A stretch of 64,000 nucleotides of DNA from Paucibacter sp. B2R-40. Lineage in GTDB: Bacteria; Pseudomonadota; Gammaproteobacteria; Burkholderiales; Burkholderiaceae_C. The first letter of the stretch is position 1, and each line of letters begins with the position of its first letter. This document shows, piece by piece, positions 18,450-28,626 of the stretch. The notes under the pieces are model-generated. The model made no database searches and had not been told where the DNA came from. It was given only the letters and a program-made list of their open reading frames with translations. The stretch is from positions 553,300 through 617,299 of the forward strand of contig NZ_JAJIRP010000002.1 of the NCBI RefSeq assembly GCF_025717555.1. Direction: 5' to 3'. The translations under genes were made by a program, and so were the position numbers.

Positions 18450-19097
18450 GTTGACGAACTGCATCTGCGTGCCGGCCAACTCGATCACGTCACCGTTCTT
18501 GAGCGCGACCGACTCGCCGGTTAAGGGTGCGCCATTGACGCTTGGGCGCGCTACACCTTCAACATGGGCAAACACATAACCGCTGGGTCGCTTGGTGATG
18601 GACGCGACTTGCACTCCTGGCTTGCCGACGGTGGTCACAACCTTGGTCAGGCTGACCTCGCGGCCTGCTGCCGCACCATTCAAGACCTTGATCGACGCTG
18701 GCGAGGCATTGGCTGCAGCGGGTAGCGTACCGAATCCCGACGGTACGCCGCCGGTGACCGGCAAGGCCGCGCCGGGTTTCAAGATCATGGTCTTCTCGTA
18801 GTCGCCGGCATCCTCCAGCAAGAATTTGATCTTGTATTTGCCGATTTCGACGATGTCACTATTGGCCAGCAACTGCTTTTTGATCGCCTTGCCGTTGATG
18901 TAGGTGCCATTGGTCGAATTCAAGTCTTCGATGAAGACATCGGCACCCACCATTTGCAACACGGCATGCTCACCGCTGACAGCCAGGTTGTCGATCACGA
19001 TATCGTTGTACGGACGGCGCCCAAGCGTGGTCTTGTCCTTGGTAATCTGGACATCTTTAATCACCACCCCATCGAGCGAAACCACCAGTTTGCCCAT
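18444..19097 (-). CDS. Tandem FHA-domain protein
   Basis: This 217-residue cytosolic protein has two forkhead-associated folds. The first (about 20-95) has the full phosphothreonine-binding signature: TLGRRPYNDIVID, SGEHAVL and DLNSTNGTYING. The second (about 135-217) is degenerate: it lacks the SxxH and NG-rich core apart from VNGAPL and keeps only the strand pattern (GREVSLTKVVTTVG, VALKNGDVIEL). It is third in a kinase-phosphatase-FHA series on the same strand, with 75 bases after the phosphatase. It is the likely reader of Thr phosphorylation set by that kinase. Confidence 0.9.
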   Translation of the reverse strand: MGKLVVSLDGVVIKDVQITKDKTTLGRRPYNDIVIDNLAVSGEHAVLQMVGADVFIEDLNSTNGTYINGKAIKKQLLANSDIVEIGKYKIKFLLEDAGDYEKTMILKPGAALPVTGGVPSGFGTLPAAANASPASIKVLNGAAAGREVSLTKVVTTVGKPGVQVASITKRPSGYVFAHVEGVARPSVNGAPLTGESVALKNGDVIELAGTQMQFVNA

Positions 19098-19172
19098 GCT
19101 TTGACCTCAATCCTGTTGTCTTGTAGCTTGCCTCGGCGCCGTCTTGCAACGCCATTGAATTTCTAAACCAAG

Positions 19173-19961
19173 TCAGCGCCGCCCAAATGGCCACCAAGCC
19201 CGACCTTCTGACTTGACGCGACCTTCGGCGCGAACCAGCACCAGCGCGATATTATCTCGGCCACCCATGTCATTGGCGCCGTCTATCAAGGCTTGCGCCG
19301 CTTCCGACAAGGAAGGGTGGTTTAAGAGCAACTGACAAATTGCTCCATCGTCCAGCATATCGGACAGGCCGTCCGAGCAAAATAGGTAGACATCCCCAGG
19401 CTGGACTTCGTGCAGATGCAACTCCAGCATCACCGAATCCTCCACGCCGACGGCGCGGGTGACCAAGTTCTTGTTGCTGGATTGGGCCGCTTCTTCAGCC
19501 GTCAGCAGGCCGGCATCGAGTTGCTCTTGCAAGAGCGAATGGTCGCGGGTGATTTGGGTCAGATGGCCGGCACGCATGCGGTAGGCACGCGAATCACCGA
19601 CATGGCCCATCAACAAGCCCTCCTCTCGAAAGACGCCGACCACCAAGGTGGTCCCCATGCCGGCATAGCGCGGATTGGTATTGGCGGCGTTGAAAATCGC
19701 ACGGTTGGCATTGTCAACACAGATGTCCATGGCCCGCCTCACATCGGCGGCACTGGCGCTGCTGGCCGACTCTTTGAGCCAGCGTCCCAGTTCAGCGCGG
19801 ATGAAGCTGGTCAGCATCTGACTGGCCACTTCACCGGCGTTGTAGCCGCCCATACCATCGGCCAGCACAGCCAAGCCGACCGCCTCATCCATGGCCACCG
19901 AGTCTTCGTTGTTGTCGCGTGCGCGGCCCACATCTGTGGCGCTGAAAAACTCCAGGGTCAT
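19173..19961 (-). CDS. PP2C-family serine/threonine phosphatase
   Basis: This 262-residue phosphatase has all the PP2C metal and catalytic motifs: RDNNEDS near residue 15, VLADGMGGYNAGE near 32-44, GHVGDSRAYRMR, CSDGLSDML and GGRDNIALVLV near the end. It should be cytosolic and manganese or magnesium dependent. Its start codon overlaps the kinase stop codon by four bases, so translation is probably coupled and the two enzymes act as an opposed pair. Confidence 0.93.
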   Translation of the reverse strand: MTLEFFSATDVGRARDNNEDSVAMDEAVGLAVLADGMGGYNAGEVASQMLTSFIRAELGRWLKESASSASAADVRRAMDICVDNANRAIFNAANTNPRYAGMGTTLVVGVFREEGLLMGHVGDSRAYRMRAGHLTQITRDHSLLQEQLDAGLLTAEEAAQSSNKNLVTRAVGVEDSVMLELHLHEVQPGDVYLFCSDGLSDMLDDGAICQLLLNHPSLSEAAQALIDGANDMGGRDNIALVLVRAEGRVKSEGRAWWPFGRR

Positions 19962-21043
19962 GGCTTTGTCTTCGGTTGCTTGTCGGCCAGATTCTGCCCT
20001 GCTTCCACGGCATCTAGACGGACTGTTTGTGCAAAAGAATCGGCAGATTCAGCTGACTCGACGGGGATATCCGGCGTCACTGGAGTCGTCGTCGCCTCAT
20101 CCCAATCCGATTGGGCCAGCACGGCGTCCAAATCTTGTGCCATCTGCTCACCACTGCCATAGCGCAGTTCAGGGCGTTTCTCCAGCGCCAGCGCCAGCAC
20201 CAGAGCCAAGGTTTCGGGCAAGCCGGGGCGGTAATGACGCACGTCGGCCGGGGTCTGGTTCGCGATTTGATACATCAGTCGCGCCATTGAGTCGGATTGG
20301 TGTGGCAGATGAGCGGTCAGCAATTGGTAAATCATCGCGCCCAGCGAATACAGGTCGCTGCGCCCGTCCACCTTGAGCCCCGCCAATTGCTCGGGCGACA
20401 TAAAGGACGGCGTGCCCAACACCAAGCCGGTGCGCGTGCGGCTGCCGTCGGCAATGCGAGCGATGCCAAAGTCCATCACCTTCAGCACGTCGTTTTGCAC
20501 ATCCAGCATCACGTTGGCCGGTTTGATGTCCCGGTGCACCACCCCTTGCTTGTGCGCATAGTCCAAGGCCCGCGCCAACCTGGCGCCCAGACGAACCACT
20601 TGGCGCGCCGGCAGCCGTTGATCCGCTCGGGTGTAATGGCTGAGATCCTTGCCTTGCACGAACTCCATCGCGATCCAGGCATCTTCACCCGCTTCGCCGG
20701 CATCCAGCACCTGCAGGATGTCAGGGTGATGCAAATGCCCAGCGGCGCGTGCTTCGCGCATGAAGCGCTGACGCACATCGACCAAGTCCTCGGCCGCAAA
20801 TTCGCGTTGCAGCGACAGGCGCTTGATCGCCACCATTTTGCCGTTACTGAGTTGACGGGCCAAATGCACGACCGCCATCGCGCCGCGGCCGAGTTCGCGC
20901 TGCAGTTCATAACCCTGCAAGCCAACGGCCACTTTGGTGGCTTGCACGGCCAAAATAGAAGCGCCATCGGCGGCAGCCAGCGTCGATTCGCCCCCCACCG
21001 GAGGACTGGATTTACCGAGAATTCGCCGCCAGAAACCCGTCAT
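19958..21043 (-). CDS. Hanks-type serine/threonine protein kinase
   Basis: This 361-residue kinase has a Gly-rich loop (LGRGAMAVVHLA, from residue 51) and catalytic lysine K74 (VAIKR). HRDIKPAN follows at 170-177, with D172 catalytic, then DFG at 191-193 and the APE-equivalent SPEQ. The kinase domain covers about 45-305. No PASTA repeats or membrane helix follow; the C-terminal tail is short, acidic and Ser/Thr rich (TTTPVTPDIPVESAESADS), a plausible autophosphorylation and FHA-docking region. It is the first gene of the kinase-phosphatase-FHA set and lies 16 bases after the TerC-type gene. Confidence 0.93.
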   Translation of the reverse strand: MTGFWRRILGKSSPPVGGESTLAAADGASILAVQATKVAVGLQGYELQRELGRGAMAVVHLARQLSNGKMVAIKRLSLQREFAAEDLVDVRQRFMREARAAGHLHHPDILQVLDAGEAGEDAWIAMEFVQGKDLSHYTRADQRLPARQVVRLGARLARALDYAHKQGVVHRDIKPANVMLDVQNDVLKVMDFGIARIADGSRTRTGLVLGTPSFMSPEQLAGLKVDGRSDLYSLGAMIYQLLTAHLPHQSDSMARLMYQIANQTPADVRHYRPGLPETLALVLALALEKRPELRYGSGEQMAQDLDAVLAQSDWDEATTTPVTPDIPVESAESADSFAQTVRLDAVEAGQNLADKQPKTKP

Positions 21044-21059
21044 TCGTGCGCCCTTTTGC

Positions 21060-21791
21060 CTATTCGGATTTTTTGCTTCGAGCAGCCATCAATTTGCCGG
21101 CTGCCAGTACAAACAATGCGCCAACAATTCCGCAGCCGTAATGCCACGCCGGCACCACCATAACGCTACCGGCTGGTTCGCCCGGCTGAACGGGTACCCA
21201 GGCCTTTAATGCCGGATCGCCAATGATCATCGTACCGGCGATCCAGCCCAGCAGCATTGCGCCGACGGTGATGACCACCGGGAAGCGATCCATCAGCTTG
21301 ATCACCAATTGGCTGCCCCAGACGATGATGGGAATCGAAACCAACAGGCCGAAAATAACCAGGGGCATTTGGTGATCGCCGCCCGCGCCATGGGCCGCGC
21401 CGGCAATTGCAATCACATTGTCCAAGCTCATCACAAAATCGGCCACGATGACGGTTTTGACCGCCGCCCACAGCTTGTCACTGGCCTGGATATGGGCATG
21501 CTCTTCCTCGTTCTCGGGCACCAGCAACTTGATACCGATCCAAACCAAGAGCAGTCCGCCGACGATCTTGAGATAGGGCACTTGCAGCAAGGTCAAGGCA
21601 AAAAATATCAACAACACCCGCAACACAATGGCGCCGGCCGTGCCCCAGATGATGCCCTTGGTGCGCTGGGCCGCTGGCAGCTTGCGGCAGGCCAAGGCGA
21701 TCACGACCGCATTGTCGCCGCCGAGCAGGATGTCGATCATGATGATCTGTCCTACGGCCAGCCAGAACTCGGGACTCAAAAGGGTATCCAT
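21060..21791 (-). CDS. TerC/YjbE-family membrane protein, probable metal transporter
   Basis: This 243-residue protein has about seven membrane segments and the TerC signatures MIDILLGGDNAVVIALACRK near the N-terminus and ADFVMSLDNVIAIAGAAHG in the middle; the conserved acidic residues in the GGDN and SLDN motifs fit divalent metal handling. The family includes manganese exporters. It is separated from sucD by a terminator and may be the first gene of a unit with the kinase, phosphatase and FHA genes. I looked for a yybP-ykoY-type manganese riboswitch upstream and did not recognise one. Confidence 0.88.
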   Translation of the reverse strand: MDTLLSPEFWLAVGQIIMIDILLGGDNAVVIALACRKLPAAQRTKGIIWGTAGAIVLRVLLIFFALTLLQVPYLKIVGGLLLVWIGIKLLVPENEEEHAHIQASDKLWAAVKTVIVADFVMSLDNVIAIAGAAHGAGGDHQMPLVIFGLLVSIPIIVWGSQLVIKLMDRFPVVITVGAMLLGWIAGTMIIGDPALKAWVPVQPGEPAGSVMVVPAWHYGCGIVGALFVLAAGKLMAARSKKSE

Positions 21792-21893
21792 GGATTCTTG
21801 TAGAAATGTTTGCGCTTATCGCGTGCAAGAGGCTTGTCAGCCGCCCACTATAGCGAAGCGGGGGTGAAGCACGGGAGCAGAAAGGTTAGGCAT

Positions 21894-21918
21894 AAAAAAA
21901 GGGGCTAATGCCCCTTTT
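21894..21918 (-). terminator. Rho-independent terminator of sucCD
   Basis: GGGGC-TAAT-GCCCC is flanked by A7 on one side and T4 on the other. Read leftward it is a stem extended by A-T pairs and followed by TTTTTTT, 63 bases after the sucD stop. It could work in both directions. Confidence 0.85.
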
Positions 21919-21980
21919 CGTTTGATAGCGCAGAGTGGATGCCGGCGCGCCTGGCCGGCTACGCATTATTCAGCGCTCGA

Positions 21981-22874
21981 TTACAGCAAGCCCTTCAGCA
22001 GCTTGGCCATTTCCGACGGGTTGCGCGTGATCGTGAAGCCGCAGGCTTCCATGATCGCGAGCTTGGCGTCGGCAGTGTCGTCGCCACCGGAGATCAAGGC
22101 ACCGGCATGACCCATGCGCTTGCCCGCCGGAGCTGTGACACCGGCGATGAAGCCGACGATAGGCTTCTTCATATTGTCTTTGCACCAACGTGCCGCTTCG
22201 GCCTCGTCCGGGCCGCCGATTTCGCCGATCATGATGACGGCGTCGGTGTCCGGGTCGTCATTGAAGGCCTTCATCACATCGATGTGCTTCAGACCATTGA
22301 TCGGGTCGCCACCGATTCCGACGGCGCTGGACTGACCCAGGCCGATTTCGGTCAGCTGAGCCACCGCTTCATAAGTCAGCGTGCCGGAGCGCGAAACCAC
22401 GCCGATCCGACCCTTGCGGTGGATGTGGCCGGGCATGATGCCGATCTTGATTTCGTCCGGGGTGATCAGGCCTGGGCAGTTAGGGCCAAGCAGCAGCGTG
22501 CGCTTGCCGCCGGCGGCTTCCTTGGCGCGCATCCGATTGCGGATCATCAGCATGTCGCGGACCGGGATGCCTTCTGTGATGCAGATGGCCAAGTCCAGGT
22601 CGGCTTCGACAGCTTCCCAGATCGCGGCGGCGGCGCCGGCAGGCGGCACATAGATCACCGACACGGTGGCGCCGGTGGCTTGTGCGGCCTCGGTCACATT
22701 AGCGTAAATCGGGATGCCTTCGAAGTCCTCACCGGCCTTCTTGGGGTTCACGCCGGCGACGAAGCAATTCTTGCCGTTGGCGTAATCGCGGCAGCCGCGT
22801 GTGTGGAATTGACCGGTCTTGCCCGTGATGCCTTGGGTGATGACCTTGGTGTCTTTATTGATGTAGATCGACAT
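21981..22874 (-). CDS. sucD: Succinyl-CoA ligase, alpha subunit
   Basis: This is the TCA-cycle enzyme subunit that binds CoA and carries the phosphohistidine. The N-terminal CoA-binding Rossmann domain has TQGITGKTGQFHTRG, then SVIYVPPAGAAAAIWEA and LLGPNCPGLITP. The active histidine is in GKRMGHAGALISGG near residue 248. Its 297 residues are the usual length. It follows sucC after 30 bases, as expected for a co-translated heterodimer, and is last before a terminator. Confidence 0.97.
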   Translation of the reverse strand: MSIYINKDTKVITQGITGKTGQFHTRGCRDYANGKNCFVAGVNPKKAGEDFEGIPIYANVTEAAQATGATVSVIYVPPAGAAAAIWEAVEADLDLAICITEGIPVRDMLMIRNRMRAKEAAGGKRTLLLGPNCPGLITPDEIKIGIMPGHIHRKGRIGVVSRSGTLTYEAVAQLTEIGLGQSSAVGIGGDPINGLKHIDVMKAFNDDPDTDAVIMIGEIGGPDEAEAARWCKDNMKKPIVGFIAGVTAPAGKRMGHAGALISGGDDTADAKLAIMEACGFTITRNPSEMAKLLKGLL

Positions 22875-22904
22875 GATTTCTTATCCTTATGGGCCTAAGC
22901 CAGA

Positions 22905-24065
<1,161 letters not shown>

Positions 24066-24087
24066 AGGGGTCTCGCTTTTGGAAAGG

Positions 24088-24690
24088 TCAGGAAGAGGAG
24101 GTGGAAGCGGGCGTCGCAGCGGGCAAGGCCGTCAGGGCCGAGCTGTTGCGAAACCAGCGAGGGTAATAAGTTTGCACCGTTGGCCCGTCATTGCGAAGTG
24201 CATGGCAACGATTGAGTTGAAACGGCGCCTGGCCGTCGGCACCGCCTTCGCGCGTGTCGAGCACGACGCCGGCAAAGGCCTGAATCACGGCGGATGGCAA
24301 CACCTGACACATCTCGGTCAGGTGGGTACAGCCTTTGATGCCCGCCAAGCGTTCTTTGACACCGAGCCTGAAACCCTGCATCAAATTGAGCCCAACCAAG
24401 GCAGCGTACGCGTCGCCATGCTGGTCACAAGCGCCGGGGTAGGGCATCCAACTGGTTTGCGAGCCGGCTTCCAGAATATTGGTCTTGTCGTCCACCACCA
24501 GACGCAATTGCATTGCGTGGATGGGCTCGCCCGCTAGGCGTGTTCCGCCGGCCACCGCCATATCGCGCGTCTTGGTATCCATCAACTCGGCATCGACGTC
24601 GTACAAGCCGTCGGCGCGCGCGAACACCTGCACGTCAATGGCGCGGCGATGCATCAAACGGCGCTCGGCGAAAGGATTGGATAGGGGCAT
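24088..24690 (-). CDS. DUF2889-family protein
   Basis: From ATG 24690 ([10 protein letters not shown]) this is a 200-residue protein of the DUF2889 family, judged by [29 protein letters not shown] and [19 protein letters not shown]. The function of the family is unestablished. A Cys/His pattern ([15 protein letters not shown]) hints at a metal site, but that is speculation. The open frame continues to 24819 in sequence that looks non-coding. It sits directly upstream of sucC and may be co-transcribed with it. Confidence 0.85.
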   Translation of the reverse strand: MPLSNPFAERRLMHRRAIDVQVFARADGLYDVDAELMDTKTRDMAVAGGTRLAGEPIHAMQLRLVVDDKTNILEAGSQTSWMPYPGACDQHGDAYAALVGLNLMQGFRLGVKERLAGIKGCTHLTEMCQVLPSAVIQAFAGVVLDTREGGADGQAPFQLNRCHALRNDGPTVQTYYPRWFRNSSALTALPAATPASTSSS

Positions 24691-24717
24691 GTCTTGAAAA
24701 CGGCTTCGCACAAAACA

Positions 24718-24747
24718 CTGCCTGCGGCCCAAATGGTCGGCAGGCAG
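24718..24747 (-). terminator. Hairpin between recX and the DUF2889 gene
   Basis: CTGCCTGC and GCAGGCAG form an 8-bp stem; on the leftward strand the sequence TGTTTTG follows. By position it may end the recA-recX transcript, or it may lie in the leader of the DUF2889-sucCD unit. Confidence 0.45.
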
Positions 24748-24861
24748 GGACATGCGCAGGCCGACAATGTAGCATGCTGCGCCGCGGCAAGGCTTGCGCG
24801 AAACTGTCAAGACGGGCATAAACCCTGGCTTTTTGCGCGATGTTGTGACGCTGGACCCGCT

Positions 24862-25344
24862 TCAATCGTCGTCCCAACGCAGCAGTTTTCGGATCGTTTC
24901 GGAGCTGAAGCCGCGCGCCATCATGAAACGCATTTGCTTGGCCTTGACCGCCGCGTCGAGCGGCGCATGGGCACCGAATTTGCGCGAGCAGATGATTTTG
25001 GCGCGCTCAAGCTCGGCAGCCTTGAGCTCAGCCATTGCCTCGGCACTCAAGCTCAACCCATGTTGGGCCAATTCCTGCTTGATGCGCAAACTGCCGTAAC
25101 GCGAGGCTCGCGCATGCACCCGGGACTCGACAAAACGCTGATCGCTCAAAAAACCCTGTGCTTGCAGCCAGTCCAGCAACAAGTCGAGTTCGGCCTGGGC
25201 TTCCATTACAAGGCTCGGCTCGCCTTCAGCGGCCGGAGCAGCTTTGCGCTGAATGTTCTGTAGCTTGCGGCGAAGCTCGACTCGGCTGTGCTCGCGCTGG
25301 GACAGCAGGGAAATGGCGCGCATTTTCAAGGACAGCGGTTTCAT
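24862..25344 (-). CDS. recX: Regulatory protein RecX
   Basis: This 160-residue RecX inhibits RecA filament extension. The three-helix repeats are visible: MRAISLLSQREHSRVELRRKL, then LLDWLQAQGFLSDQRFVESRVHARASRYGSLRIKQELAQHG and MRFMMARGFSSETIRKLL. I use ATG 25344 (MKPLSLKMRA); the open frame reaches 25515 but the extra part runs antisense-like into the gap. It lies downstream of recA on the same strand, with one small gene between them. Confidence 0.93.
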   Translation of the reverse strand: MKPLSLKMRAISLLSQREHSRVELRRKLQNIQRKAAPAAEGEPSLVMEAQAELDLLLDWLQAQGFLSDQRFVESRVHARASRYGSLRIKQELAQHGLSLSAEAMAELKAAELERAKIICSRKFGAHAPLDAAVKAKQMRFMMARGFSSETIRKLLRWDDD

Positions 25345-25400
25345 TTCTGTTTGTGCAGCGCATGGCGGGCCCGCAGCAAGGCGGGGCCACTTCAGTTCTA

Positions 25401-25874
25401 TCAGGACGCAGCGACTTGCAGCGACAGGCCCTGCCGCTGATCTACTGCCATTGGAATCAAACCCGGCAAGCTGCCGTTCTGCCGCCAAGCCGGCGCAGCC
25501 TGCGTATCCGACCAATATTCGTCAATGCTGACGATCAAGTCTCGCTCAATGCCAAAAAAACTATTGGCGTAAAAAGACTGAGTGCCTTGATCAACCCGCA
25601 CCAGGCTATGCACGCGCCGACGCGGCCGTGCGTCCCCTGACGCTTGTGCCGCAGCGCCCAGCGCATTCAACTCCAGCAGATGAATCGTCCAACCCTCGGG
25701 GTAGACGGCATTGACATGGACGATGGCCGCAGCGCCCTCGAAACGCTCAGACGTCGCCCACCATTGGCAACAGGCCTCCGGATGCAGCAAGGCTTGCGCG
25801 GCGGCCCATTCACGCGCCTGATACAGCGCCCAAAAGCGCTGCACCAGATTCAAGTCGGCGGCTGGACCGCTCAT
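25401..25874 (-). CDS. NTF2/SnoaL-like protein
   Basis: This is a 157-residue protein of the NTF2-like cone fold: NLVQRFWALYQAREWAAAQALLHPEACCQWW, the strand FEGAAAIVHVNAVYPEGWTIHL, and DLIVSIDEYW. The start ATG 25874 (MSGPAAD) has GTGAGG upstream; a TTG at 25898 overlapping the recA stop is less likely. Nothing identifies a substrate. It sits between recA and recX, an unusual position, and is presumably carried on the SOS-controlled recA transcript. Confidence 0.8.
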   Translation of the reverse strand: MSGPAADLNLVQRFWALYQAREWAAAQALLHPEACCQWWATSERFEGAAAIVHVNAVYPEGWTIHLLELNALGAAAQASGDARPRRRVHSLVRVDQGTQSFYANSFFGIERDLIVSIDEYWSDTQAAPAWRQNGSLPGLIPMAVDQRQGLSLQVAAS

Positions 25875-25894
25875 GCTCGGCGCCTCACGAAGCT

Positions 25895-26941
<1,047 letters not shown>

Positions 26942-26980
26942 GAAGTTCTCCTGAATGAGCTGGCCGAATTATGGCGCAAC

Positions 26981-26996
26981 CTGAGGTTTTGTACAG
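26981..26996. promoter_or_regulatory. Probable LexA (SOS) box of recA
   Basis: On the leftward strand the sequence CTGTACAAAACCTCAG matches CTGT-N8-ACAG at seven of the eight fixed positions. It lies 40 bases upstream of the recA start, where an SOS operator is expected. Confidence 0.65.
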
Positions 26997-27050
26997 TAGT
27001 TTTTGAGATTGAAGGCAAAAGGCCAGCAAGTTCATCCATCGTACAAAGCC

Positions 27051-27073
27051 AGTAGCTCATAGAATGAGCTACA
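27051..27073. repeat. Perfect palindrome between malQ and recA
   Basis: GTAGCTCAT and ATGAGCTAC form a perfect 9-bp inverted repeat around AGA. There is no U tract on either side, so it is not a standard terminator; it lies 20 bases after the malQ stop and upstream of the recA promoter region. It may be an operator or a transcript-end hairpin. Confidence 0.5.
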
Positions 27074-27091
27074 TTCAGAAAAACTCCATTC

Positions 27092-28609
27092 TTAGGCTGG
27101 CAATTGCAGCAAGCCAATCGGTGCCCGCCCGGCGGCGGCCGAGATCAGACCCAGCACGCGGGTCGGCTCGGCCCCCAACATCGACCAAGTGAAGCGCCAG
27201 CTCCAGTTGCCGCCCAAGACGCCGGGCACATTCATCCGGTGTTCACCGCCCAGCCCCAAGACATCTTGCAGCGGGAACACCGCCATATTGGCGACCGAAT
27301 TGCAGCAGGCGCGAATCATCGCCCAGTGCACATCCTGCTCGCCGCAAGCCAGATAGGCGCCGGCATAGGCGCGCTCATGCGGCGCGGCCTTGTCCCACCA
27401 ACCTCGCACGGTGTCGTTGTCATGCGTGCCGGTATAGACCACACAGTTGCGCGGCCACATATGCGGCAAGAACTCATGCGTCGCGTCGCCGCCAAAGCCG
27501 AACTGCAAAATCTTCATGCCAGGGAAGCCACAGCCGTCGCGCAGCGCATGCACATCCGGCGTGATGAAGCCCAGGTCTTCCGCCACGATGGGCAAGGCGC
27601 CGAGCGCCGCCGCGATGGCGTCGAACAAGGCTTGGCCAGGGCCGGTGATCCATTGGCCTTGCTTCGCATCGGGGCTGGCGGCAGGGATCTCGTAATAGCC
27701 GGCAAAGCCACGGAAATGATCGATGCGGAACACATCGGCCTGGCTCAGCGCGCGTTTAACGCGCGCCGTCCACCAGCTGTAGTTATCGGCCGCCATCGCT
27801 TCCCAGCGGTAAAGAGGGTTGCCCCAGCGCTGGCCTTCCAGCGACATTGCGTCGGGCGGCACGCCGGCCACGACCGTGGTCTGGAAATTCTCGTCCAGGT
27901 GATAAAGCTCGGGGCGCGACCAGCAATCAGCGCTGTCATGCGCGACGAAGATAGGCAGGTCGCCCATGATGGACACGCCCTTGCTATTGGCATAGGCCTT
28001 GAGCGCGCCGATCTGGCTGTCAAACGCCCATTGCACAAACTGCCAGAAGCGGTACTCGTCGGCATGGCTGAGCCGCGCTGCGGCCAAGGCCTCAGGCTCG
28101 CGCCGCGCCAAGGCCGGCGCCCAGCTCCACCAAGGCAAGCCGTTCAGCGGCGAGCGGATCGCCATGAACAAAGCGTAGTCATCCAGCCAGTCTTGCTGGG
28201 CCTCGCACCAGGTGGCAAAGGCTGCACGGTCCTCGGCGCTGGCCTTGGCGAAGAAGCCTGCCGATGCCAAGCGCAGCTGCTGCTCGCGCCAAGGCAGCAC
28301 GCGGCCGTAATCGACTACTTGTGCGTCAAAGCCGTCGGTCGGCAAATGCAGCGGCGCCAACCAGCCCTTGGCGATCAGCGGCTCGAATGCCACCATCCAC
28401 TGGCTGCCGGCAAAGGCGGACACGCCTTGGTAAGGCGAGTCGCCGGGGCCTATCGGTGTGGTCGGCAGCAACTGCCAGATGCTCTGGCCGGCGCTATGCA
28501 GCCAATCCACAAAGGCAAAAGCATCGGGGCCGAAGTCACCCATGCCATGTGGGCCGGGCAAGGAAGTGATGTGCAGGAGCACGCCGGCGGAGCGTTGATT
28601 GAGGTTCAT
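27092..28609 (-). CDS. malQ: 4-alpha-glucanotransferase (amylomaltase)
   Basis: This GH77 enzyme transfers maltodextrin chains and releases glucose. From ATG 28609 (MNLNQRSAGVLLHITSLPGP) it is about 505 residues. Family motifs include GVSAFAGSQWMVAFEPL, GDLPIFVAHDSADCW and the acid/nucleophile region FRIDHFRGFAGYYEIPA. IVAEDLGFITPDVHALRD and TGTHDNDTVRGWW follow. The open frame upstream (TTG 28744) would overlap glgX and is not used. It is the last gene of the glgP-glgB-glgX-malQ operon, 17 bases after glgX, and shortens the oligosaccharides delivered by the adjacent mal importer. Confidence 0.95.
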   Translation of the reverse strand: MNLNQRSAGVLLHITSLPGPHGMGDFGPDAFAFVDWLHSAGQSIWQLLPTTPIGPGDSPYQGVSAFAGSQWMVAFEPLIAKGWLAPLHLPTDGFDAQVVDYGRVLPWREQQLRLASAGFFAKASAEDRAAFATWCEAQQDWLDDYALFMAIRSPLNGLPWWSWAPALARREPEALAAARLSHADEYRFWQFVQWAFDSQIGALKAYANSKGVSIMGDLPIFVAHDSADCWSRPELYHLDENFQTTVVAGVPPDAMSLEGQRWGNPLYRWEAMAADNYSWWTARVKRALSQADVFRIDHFRGFAGYYEIPAASPDAKQGQWITGPGQALFDAIAAALGALPIVAEDLGFITPDVHALRDGCGFPGMKILQFGFGGDATHEFLPHMWPRNCVVYTGTHDNDTVRGWWDKAAPHERAYAGAYLACGEQDVHWAMIRACCNSVANMAVFPLQDVLGLGGEHRMNVPGVLGGNWSWRFTWSMLGAEPTRVLGLISAAAGRAPIGLLQLPA

Positions 28610-28626
28610 ATGGCGTCGTTTCTCAG

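Noticed and set aside
21792..21880. Possible manganese riboswitch upstream of the TerC-type gene
   Set aside because: I looked for the conserved yybP-ykoY core and did not find it; the leader is short.
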